In this document: piece by piece, positions 26,276-32,816 of the stretch
Layout: each line of letters begins with the position of its first letter
How positions within the stretch are numbered: position 1 is the first letter of the stretch
Program-made: the position numbers and the translations under genes
Origin: Corynebacterium lactis
GTDB taxonomy: Bacteria > Actinomycetota > Actinomycetes > Mycobacteriales > Mycobacteriaceae
Reading direction: 5' to 3'
Assembly: GCF_900519355.1 (NCBI RefSeq)
Contig: NZ_ULHE01000002.1
Coordinates: 124,001-188,000, forward strand
DNA length: 64,000 bases
The notes under the pieces: model-generated
Database searches by the model: none
Seen by the model: the letters and a program-made list of their open reading frames with translations, nothing else
What the model was told of the DNA's origin: nothing

Positions 26276-27337
26276 ATGACCTCTGTACAGCCAGACCGTT
26301 CCCGTTCTGGGCAAGCTTCGCATTTCACGGCTGCGGTCGTTGATGAATTTGGGCCAACCCTGAATGTTCGCGACGTCGATCTTCCAAAGCCTGGGCCGAA
26401 CCAGGCGCTCGTCAAGCTGATCGCCTCCGGCGTGTGTCATACAGACCTTCATGCGACGGAAGGTGACTGGCCGGTGAAGCCGGAGCCTCCATTCATTCCG
26501 GGGCACGAGGGGATCGGCGAAGTCATCGAACTGGGACCGGGCAATCATTCGGTGAAGGTCGGGGATATTGTCGGCAATGCCTGGTTGTGGTCCGCGTGCG
26601 GCGACTGCGAGTACTGCCGCACCGGCCGCGAAACGCAATGTAACGACGCCGAGTATGGCGGATACACGCAGGATGGTTCCTTCGGCGAGTACATGCTGGT
26701 GGATACCCGCTATGCCGCTCGGATTCCGGATGGTGTGGACTACCTCGAAGCGGCGCCCATTCTCTGTGCCGGTGTGACTGTTTATAAGGGGCTCAAGGTT
26801 TCTGAAGTCAGGCCGGGGCAATTTATGGTCGTTTCCGGCATTGGTGGGCTCGGGCACTTGGCAGTGCAGTACGCCAAGGCGATGGGTATGCGCGTCATTG
26901 CGGTCGACATCTCGGAGGAGAAGCTCGATCATGCGAAGGAGTGGGGCGCTGAATTTGTGGTCAATGCCCGCGAAGAGGATCCGGTGCAGGCGGTCCAGGC
27001 CTACACCGATGGGGGCTCCCACGGGGTTCTGGTCACTGCGGTGCATCGGGATGCGTTCGGCCAGGCCCTCGGGATGGCGCGCCGCGACGGAACCATCGTC
27101 TTCAACGGCCTGCCACCGGGGGAATTCCCGGCGAGTGTCTTTGACATTGTCTTCCGCAATCTCACAATCCGCGGATCCCTTGTTGGTACCCGGCAGGATA
27201 TGGCCGAAGCGCTGGACTTCTACGCGCGTGGCCTGGTCAAGCCGACCGTCAAGGAGTGCTCGCTGCATGAGATCAACGATGTCTTCGAGCTGATGCGCCA
27301 GGGCAAGATCGACGGCCGCATGGCTATCCGTTATTAA
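26276..27337 (+). CDS. adhA: Zinc-dependent alcohol dehydrogenase
   Basis: NAD-dependent medium-chain dehydrogenase oxidising ethanol and other primary alcohols to aldehydes. Catalytic zinc ligands lie in SGVCHTDLH and PGHEGIGEV with a later Cys (ILCAGVTVYKG). Structural zinc is held by four Cys in CGDCEYCRTGRETQC. The coenzyme fold has SGIGGLGHLAVQYAKAMG, and VDISEEKL follows the next strand, giving the Asp typical of NAD preference. The 353 residues include about 15 extra N-terminal residues compared with the usual form. ATG 26276 is preceded by GAGGAG. The sequence closely recalls C. glutamicum AdhA, used for ethanol growth. Confidence 0.94.
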   Translation: MTSVQPDRSRSGQASHFTAAVVDEFGPTLNVRDVDLPKPGPNQALVKLIASGVCHTDLHATEGDWPVKPEPPFIPGHEGIGEVIELGPGNHSVKVGDIVGNAWLWSACGDCEYCRTGRETQCNDAEYGGYTQDGSFGEYMLVDTRYAARIPDGVDYLEAAPILCAGVTVYKGLKVSEVRPGQFMVVSGIGGLGHLAVQYAKAMGMRVIAVDISEEKLDHAKEWGAEFVVNAREEDPVQAVQAYTDGGSHGVLVTAVHRDAFGQALGMARRDGTIVFNGLPPGEFPASVFDIVFRNLTIRGSLVGTRQDMAEALDFYARGLVKPTVKECSLHEINDVFELMRQGKIDGRMAIRY

Positions 27338-27354
27338 AGGCCCGCACGTAAGTC

Positions 27355-27388
27355 GCCCGAGTTAGCTTTCGAGCTGCTCGGGCTTCTC
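27355..27388 (+). terminator. Possible terminator of adhA
   Basis: GCCCGAG (27355-27361) and CTCGGGC (27377-27383) form a 7-bp stem with a 15-nt loop, followed by TTCTCTT. It overlaps the 3' end of the convergent gene. Confidence 0.4.
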
Positions 27389-28114
27389 TTCGGTCGCCTC
27401 CTTGATCGCTTGCCTCATCTGCTCCGCGGAGAGCCATACTCCGAAGAGGTCGCCGTCCGGCCTAAACCGCTTGCCGACGCTGACATCGACGGGGGCCGGT
27501 TCAAATCCGAAGGCCTCCACTGTCTTCTCGGCCGCTTCGAGCGCGATCGGGTCCGCCGACATCACGGCGATCGCCCGGCGTGGCGCGCCCTCTGCGACCT
27601 CGTCGGCGGTGCGGTAGTCACTAATCAGCTCCTCGTAGGAGACGTGGTTGAGCGTCTTCGCAATGTGGGCGTCGGGGAACCGCTTGGCGAGGTCCGCCGT
27701 CGTGACGGAGTCCGCGGAGTTTGTGCCGGTGGCCTCCCAGGGGTTGGTGGCGTCGATAATGGTGCCGCGCACCTTGGAGAGGTCGAAGCGCGCCACCGCG
27801 GTATTGGGCACGGCGAAGATGACGACGTCGGCAAGCGTGGCCAGCTCTTCGTAGTCGACGACGGTGGCGGTGGGCAGCACGGTGGAGATAATCGCGTCGC
27901 GCATTGGGCCCGGGCGCGAGGTGGCGAGGATGTTAAAGCCCGCGGCTGCTGCGACCTGGCCGAGCGCGGAGCCCAGCTTGCCGACGCCCACAATGCCGAT
28001 GGTCTTAATGTCGGCCGGGGTGGCGGCGGCATTAGTGGTGGTGCTGGCGACGGTATTGGTATCGGCTGTGGTGGATGGGGTGGCCTGCGGCGCGGTGATT
28101 GTTGTCGTGTCCAT
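27362..28114 (-). CDS. NADPH-dependent F420 reductase-like (NAD-binding) protein
   Basis: Rossmann protein of about 250 residues resembling the Npd/F420-dependent NADP reductase family. The nucleotide loop is IGIVGVGKLGSALGQVAAAAG, followed by VIFAVPNTAVARF, GTIIDATNPWEATG, HIAKTLNHVSYEEL and GDLFGVWLSAEQMRQ. The first 35 residues are Thr/Ala-rich and look disordered. ATG 28114 has GAGG ten bases upstream; ATG 28123 is an alternative with poor spacing. It is divergent from the second LLM gene and may share the RosR-like site there. Whether it uses F420 or a flavin is unknown, although deazaflavin use would fit its neighbour. Confidence 0.8.
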   Translation of the reverse strand: MDTTTITAPQATPSTTADTNTVASTTTNAAATPADIKTIGIVGVGKLGSALGQVAAAAGFNILATSRPGPMRDAIISTVLPTATVVDYEELATLADVVIFAVPNTAVARFDLSKVRGTIIDATNPWEATGTNSADSVTTADLAKRFPDAHIAKTLNHVSYEELISDYRTADEVAEGAPRRAIAVMSADPIALEAAEKTVEAFGFEPAPVDVSVGKRFRPDGDLFGVWLSAEQMRQAIKEATEEKPEQLES

Positions 28115-28190
28115 TGTGTTCATACCTCTATTAACGGCGGGGCGGGGGTAAGTGATTCCGCGCCCTGTTTTGCCGGGGGAATAAGCGTTG

Positions 28191-28227
28191 TATCTTTCTA
28201 GTTATGGATAATATGACACGTCAACAA
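28191..28227 (+). promoter_or_regulatory. Promoter and RosR-like half operator of the second LLM gene
   Basis: A -10 TATCTT at 28191-28196 ends about seven bases before ATG 28204, so the mRNA is probably leaderless. A RosR-like element at 28210-28227 has a perfect right half (CACGTCAACAA) and a poor left half, and lies inside the first codons. Confidence 0.5.
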
Positions 28228-29259
28228 AATGCGCTAGTTAACCCGGAAGACCTCAAGTTCGGTATCGACACCTTCGGTGATGTCACCGATGGCGATTACG
28301 TTGCAGGCCTGAAGAACGTCGTCGAGCAGGCAAAACTCGCCGATCAGGTGGGGCTGCACTCCTTTAATCTCGGTGAGCATCACCGCGATGACTTCGCCGT
28401 TAGCGCCCCCGACACCGTGCTGTCCCACATTGCGGGCGTGACCGAGAATATCCACCTCGGCACCGCCGTGATCGTGCTTAGCTCCGATGACCCGGTGCGC
28501 GTCTACGAGCGCTTTTCCACGATCCAGGCGCTGTCGGACAACCGCGTCGAGCTGACCGTCGGCCGCGGCTCCTTTACCGAGTCCTTCCCGCTCTTTGGCT
28601 ACTCCCTGTCCGACTACGAGGGCCTCTTCGAGGAGAAGCTGGCCATGCTGGTCGAGCTGACCAAGAATCGCCCGGCGAACTGGCAGGGCAAGTTCACGCA
28701 GACCCTGGAGAACCAGGAGCTGTGGCCGCCGCTCGACTCGGAGAAGCTGCCGATTTACGTCGCCGTCGGCGGCTCCCCGCAGTCCGTGGTGCGTGCGGCC
28801 AAGCACGACCTGGGCCTGCGCCTGGCCATCATCGGCGGCGCCCCGAGCCGCTTCGCGCCGTTCGCTGACCTGTACCGACGCGCGCAGGAGGAGTTCGGCC
28901 ACGAGCCGGGCAAGTCCGTCGGCTGGCACAGCCCGGGTCTGGTGGCCGACACCGACGAGGAGGCCGTCGACGCCTTCTACGATGCGCACATCGCGCACGT
29001 CTCGCGCGTCGGTGCCGAGCGCGGCTGGGGGGCCATGACCCGTGACCGCTTCGACCACGAGGTTCGCCACGGTGCGCTCTTCGTTGGCTCGCCGGAGACG
29101 GTGGCGAAGAAGATCGCCAAGGGCGTCAAGGCCCTCGGCGCCGACACCTTCGACCTGAAGATCGGCACCGGCTCGCAGGACGCCCTGCTCAAGTCCGTCG
29201 AACTCTACGGCGAGAAGGTCGTCCCGCTGGTCCGCGACATGGTGGCGGACGAGAAGTAG
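28204..29259 (+). CDS. LLM-class flavin-dependent oxidoreductase
   Basis: Second luciferase-like monooxygenase, 351 residues. It has the barrel strands KFGIDTFGDVTDG, HSFNLGEHHRDDFAVSAPD, GTAVIVLSSDDPVRVYERFST, RVELTVGRGSFTESFPLFGY, and the FMN-phosphate region VAVGGSPQSVVRAAKHD. It oxidises an unknown substrate with O2 and reduced flavin. The first residues MDNMTRQQNALVNPEDL precede the barrel and overlap the RosR-like half operator. No start lies further in. A divergent Rossmann reductase may supply reduced cofactor. The gene at 17903 is a distant paralogue. Confidence 0.92.
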   Translation: MDNMTRQQNALVNPEDLKFGIDTFGDVTDGDYVAGLKNVVEQAKLADQVGLHSFNLGEHHRDDFAVSAPDTVLSHIAGVTENIHLGTAVIVLSSDDPVRVYERFSTIQALSDNRVELTVGRGSFTESFPLFGYSLSDYEGLFEEKLAMLVELTKNRPANWQGKFTQTLENQELWPPLDSEKLPIYVAVGGSPQSVVRAAKHDLGLRLAIIGGAPSRFAPFADLYRRAQEEFGHEPGKSVGWHSPGLVADTDEEAVDAFYDAHIAHVSRVGAERGWGAMTRDRFDHEVRHGALFVGSPETVAKKIAKGVKALGADTFDLKIGTGSQDALLKSVELYGEKVVPLVRDMVADEK

Positions 29260-29318
29260 CGAGCCTACGGGGCGGCTTGGGGGCCTGAGTCGCCTACCAT
29301 CGCAGCTACACTTGGGTC

Positions 29319-29921
29319 ATGTCGCACCGCCCCAAAAACGCCGCCGAACCGCAGTCCGAGAGCCCTCCGCCCGATACGCGGGAGCGCATTTTGGAGTGTT
29401 CGCAACGCCTGTTCAGCCGCGACACCTACGTGAACGTTTCGCTGCGGGACATCGCCGCGGAGGCGCAGGTGAGCGTCGCGCTGATTGTGAAGCATTTCCA
29501 GAACAAGCAGACGCTTTTTGCGCGGACGGTGGACTTCACCGCCTCCTCGTCGCACCTGTTCGCGGGGCCTTTTGACCAGTTGGGGCGCACCGCCGTCGTC
29601 GAGACCCTCACCGCCCCGCACACCGCTCACTACTCGATGGCGCGGACCATCTCGGTGGCCAGCGGTGACGATGGGACGCTGAGCGCCATCGGCAAGAAGA
29701 TTCGCACCGACCTACTCGAAGTGCTCGCCCGCCGCATCCGCGAGGAAGCCCCGCACCCGAACCCGTCCCCGGAGCTGCGCGCGCAGTCGGCTCTGTCGCT
29801 GATCCTTGGTCTTTCCCTGATGCGTCGCTTCGGCGACTCCGAGTTCCAAGTCCTGGACCCGGTGGCCGTCGAGGAGCACTACGCGGCGATCTTTCAGTCC
29901 ATCATCGACGGCGCCGACTAG
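29319..29921 (+). CDS. TetR-family transcriptional regulator
   Basis: 200 residues. The N-terminal helix-turn-helix is TRERILECSQRLFSRDTYVNVSLRDIAAEAQVSVALIVKHFQNKQTLF in parts (about 20-66), followed by an all-helical ligand domain. A short Pro/Ser-rich start precedes it. TACACT at about 29307-29312 ends seven bases before ATG 29319, which suggests a leaderless mRNA. Targets cannot be assigned; neighbours are the LLM gene upstream and mmsB/mmsA convergent downstream. Distinct from the TetR at 39185. Confidence 0.88.
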   Translation: MSHRPKNAAEPQSESPPPDTRERILECSQRLFSRDTYVNVSLRDIAAEAQVSVALIVKHFQNKQTLFARTVDFTASSSHLFAGPFDQLGRTAVVETLTAPHTAHYSMARTISVASGDDGTLSAIGKKIRTDLLEVLARRIREEAPHPNPSPELRAQSALSLILGLSLMRRFGDSEFQVLDPVAVEEHYAAIFQSIIDGAD

Positions 29922-29935
29922 GCCGCCTACCAGCT

Positions 29936-29972
29936 GCTTTACGACGGCGCACACGGCCAACCGTCGTAAAGC
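29936..29972. terminator. Inverted repeat of CGTCGTAAAGC between convergent genes
   Basis: Perfect 12-bp arms GCTTTACGACGG (29936-29947) and its mirror (29961-29972), with a 13-nt loop, sit between the tetR and mmsB stops. The position suits a two-way terminator. The arm is a variant of the dispersed CGTCGGCAAGC word. Confidence 0.6.
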
Positions 29973-30001
29973 GGGCTCAGCGCAAGGCTGGCGGGCGAGA
30001 T

Positions 30002-30910
30002 CTACTTCTTGGAGCGGACCTCGTTGATGATGGCGGAAAAGTCCAGCCCGCCGTTGCCCGCGTCGACGAAGTCGGCGTACTGGCCTGCGGCGATGCGGCC
30101 CAGAACGGTATCGGTGTGGGTCTCCTCGGCAGAGGCCATCGCGAGCTTCAAGTCCTTGAGCATCAGCGCGGAGGCGAAGCCGGGCGCGAAGTCCTTGTTC
30201 GCCGGGGAGGTCGGGACCACGTCGGGGACCGGTGCGTTGGTGATCAGCGCCCAGGAGGCGCCGGTGGCGTTGGAGACCACGTCGAAGAACGCCTGGTGGT
30301 CGAGGCCGAGGCGCTCGCCGAGGACGATGGCCTCGGCAAGGGCGATCTGGTGGACGGCAAGAATCATGTTGTTGCAGGCCTTGACCGCCTGGCCGTTGCC
30401 GATGCCGCCGCAGTGAGTGATGGAGCGACCCATGGCTTCGAGCAGTGGTTTCGCGGCGTCGAAATCGTTTTTGTCGCCACCGACCATGAAGGCCAGGGTC
30501 CCCGCCTGCGCGCCGGCCATGCCGCCGGAGACCGGGGCGTCGACGAAGCAGGAGCCAGCCGCCTGGACCAGCTCGGCGGCCTCGCGGGCCTCGGTGACTG
30601 CGATGGTGGAGGAGTCAATGAAGAGGCGCTCGGGGCCTCCCTCGCTGCCCGCGCTGCCTGGGCCCGTGGCCTCAAGAATGTCCCCGATGACCTGCTTGAC
30701 CAGGCCGCCGTTGGGAAGCATGGTGATGACGACCTCGGCGCCGTCGGCTGCCTCCACAGCGGAGTCGAAGGTGTAAGCCCCTGCCTCCTCGGCCGTCGCG
30801 CGGGCGGCGTCGGAGAGGTCGAAGCCCCGCACGGTGTGACCCGCGGAGACGAGGTTCGCGGCCATGGGGCCGCCCATGTTGCCGAGTCCGATGAATGCGA
30901 TGGTGCTCAT
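30002..30910 (-). CDS. mmsB: 3-hydroxyisobutyrate dehydrogenase
   Basis: Oxidises 3-hydroxyisobutyrate to methylmalonate semialdehyde with NAD+ in valine breakdown; soluble. Motifs of the beta-hydroxyacid dehydrogenase family: IAFIGLGNMGGPMAANLVSAG (dinucleotide loop), FVDAPVSGGMAGAQAGTLAFM (substrate site), GGIGNGQAVKACNNMILAVH with the catalytic Lys, and KDLKLAMASAEE. At 302 residues it is of normal size. An insert GPGSAGSEGGPERL lengthens one loop. ATG 30910 lies 29 bp after mmsA on the same strand, so the two are an operon. The open frame continues upstream into mmsA, but homology starts at MSTIAFIG. Confidence 0.93.
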   Translation of the reverse strand: MSTIAFIGLGNMGGPMAANLVSAGHTVRGFDLSDAARATAEEAGAYTFDSAVEAADGAEVVITMLPNGGLVKQVIGDILEATGPGSAGSEGGPERLFIDSSTIAVTEAREAAELVQAAGSCFVDAPVSGGMAGAQAGTLAFMVGGDKNDFDAAKPLLEAMGRSITHCGGIGNGQAVKACNNMILAVHQIALAEAIVLGERLGLDHQAFFDVVSNATGASWALITNAPVPDVVPTSPANKDFAPGFASALMLKDLKLAMASAEETHTDTVLGRIAAGQYADFVDAGNGGLDFSAIINEVRSKK

Positions 30911-30939
30911 GGTGGAGAAGTCCTTTCTGTCCTGAACTG

Positions 30940-32466
30940 CTAGTTCATGACCGGCATGGTGAACTGCGGGCCAGCGTGGGACTCGTCCGGCCACTTTGTG
31001 GTGACGGTCTTGGTCTTGGTGTAGAAGCGGAAGGAGTCCGGGCCGTGCTGGTTCAGGTCGCCGAAGCCGGAGGCCTTCCAGCCACCGAAGGTGTGGTAGG
31101 CAATCGGCACCGGGATCGGGACGTTGATGCCGACCATTCCAACCTGCACCTGCTCGGCGAAGTCGCGTGCCGCACCGCCGTTGGTGGTGAAGATGGCGAC
31201 GCCGTTGCCATAGACGTGCTCGTTCGGCAGAGCGATGGCCTCCTCCAGGGTCTCCGCGCGCACCATGCACAACACCGGGCCGAAGATCTCCTCGGTGTAA
31301 ATGCTCATGTCACGGGTCACGTTGTCGAAGAAAGAGGGGCCGGCGAAGAAGCCGTCGGCAAGCGAATCCCCGTCGAACTCGCGGTCCGACATGTCCAGGC
31401 TGCGGCCATCGACGACCAGGTCAGCGCCTGCGGCGACGCCCTCGCCGATGAGGCGGTTGACGCGGTCGCGGGCGTCGGCGGTGACCAGCGGGCCGAAGTC
31501 AGCCTTCGGGTCCAGGCTGTGGCCGACGTTCAGAGTCGGCGTCTTGCGGGCGATGGCCTCGGACAGGCGGTCCGCGGTGTCCTTGCCGACGGGAACCACG
31601 ACGGACAGAGCCATGCAGCGCTCACCCGCGGAGCCGAACGCCGCGCCGATGATCGTGTCGGCGGTGGCCTCAATGTCGGCATCCGGAAGGACAATCGCGT
31701 GGTTCTTCGCACCGCCGAAGCACTGAGCGCGCTTGCCGGTGGCGGCGCAGCGCTCGTAAATGTACTGCGCAATCGGGGTGGAGCCGACGAAGCCGACGGC
31801 CTTAATGGTGTCGGAGTCGAGGATCGCGTCCACGGCGTCCTTGCCGCCGTGGACCACGTTGAACAGTCCCTCCGGGCCGCCGGCCTGAATGAAGAGCTCC
31901 GCCAGCATGACCGGCACGGACGGGTCACGCTCCGAGGGCTTGAGTACGAAGCCGTTGCCCGCGGCCAGCGCCGGGCCAGCCTTCCACAGCGGAATCATGG
32001 CGGGGAAGTTAAACGGGGTGATGCCCGCGACGACGCCGAGCGGCTGGCGCATGGAGTAGGTATCGATGCCCGTGCCGACGGAGGAGGAGTACTCACCCTT
32101 CAACTGGTGCGGCGCGCCGAGCGAAAACTCGAGTACGTCGACGCCGCGCTGGATGTCACCCTTGGCGTCCGGGAAGGTCTTGCCGTGCTCCAGGGAGAGA
32201 ACGCGGGCCAGGTCATCCATGTTGTCGTGAATCAGCTGGATCCAGCGCATGATGACGCGGATGCGCTTCTGCGGGTTTGCCGCGCCCCATGCGCGCTGGG
32301 CCTTCGCGGTCTCGGCGATAACGTGATCGACGTCGGCCTTGTTCGCCAGCGCGACCTGCGCCTGCTCCTTGCCAGTGGAGGGGTTCAGGACGGGCTGGAA
32401 GTTGCCGGTGGTGCCCTCCCAGGACGTGCCCCCGACGTAGTGGACGATGCTGCGCAGTTCGGACAT
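30940..32466 (-). CDS. mmsA: Methylmalonate-semialdehyde dehydrogenase (CoA-acylating)
   Basis: Converts methylmalonate semialdehyde plus CoA and NAD+ to propionyl-CoA and CO2, the last step of valine degradation. The aldehyde-dehydrogenase fold is complete: PFNFPAMIPLW, FVLKPSERDPS, GFVGSTPIAQYIYERCAA, FGGAKNHAIVLPDAD, catalytic Cys in GSAGERCMALSVVVPVG (about 284) and EIFGPVLCMVRA. The conserved Asn before the active site, GGAKNHA, is typical of MmsA. 508 residues is the usual size. AAAGGAA precedes ATG 32466. Followed by mmsB. Confidence 0.94.
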   Translation of the reverse strand: MSELRSIVHYVGGTSWEGTTGNFQPVLNPSTGKEQAQVALANKADVDHVIAETAKAQRAWGAANPQKRIRVIMRWIQLIHDNMDDLARVLSLEHGKTFPDAKGDIQRGVDVLEFSLGAPHQLKGEYSSSVGTGIDTYSMRQPLGVVAGITPFNFPAMIPLWKAGPALAAGNGFVLKPSERDPSVPVMLAELFIQAGGPEGLFNVVHGGKDAVDAILDSDTIKAVGFVGSTPIAQYIYERCAATGKRAQCFGGAKNHAIVLPDADIEATADTIIGAAFGSAGERCMALSVVVPVGKDTADRLSEAIARKTPTLNVGHSLDPKADFGPLVTADARDRVNRLIGEGVAAGADLVVDGRSLDMSDREFDGDSLADGFFAGPSFFDNVTRDMSIYTEEIFGPVLCMVRAETLEEAIALPNEHVYGNGVAIFTTNGGAARDFAEQVQVGMVGINVPIPVPIAYHTFGGWKASGFGDLNQHGPDSFRFYTKTKTVTTKWPDESHAGPQFTMPVMN

Positions 32467-32816
32467 TTTCTGGTTCCTTTCCCCGGTGATTCGCTTCGGT
32501 AATTCGTGCGGTGCCGAGCAATTCGCGCGGTGACTTGATGTGCGTTGTGCTGAAAGATTGCTTTCCGGCGATGAACTATCGGCGGGATTGCTGTCACACT
32601 AACGCGCCGGGCGGATTCAGAGTTAGGATTTTAGTGACGCAGAACACAATTTACCCCCAGTGCTTTTGTGGTCAAACTTTTCTGACCTGCGGTTTTGCAT
32701 ATGGTGGTAGTGGAAGGTCTAGGGGTGGACAGCGTTCACTGCCTTTTTCAATCCGCCGTTGGTGCTTAACTTGGCTTCCAAAGCTTCGGGGCTTCCGTAT
32801 CCAGGAGGTGGTTTCG

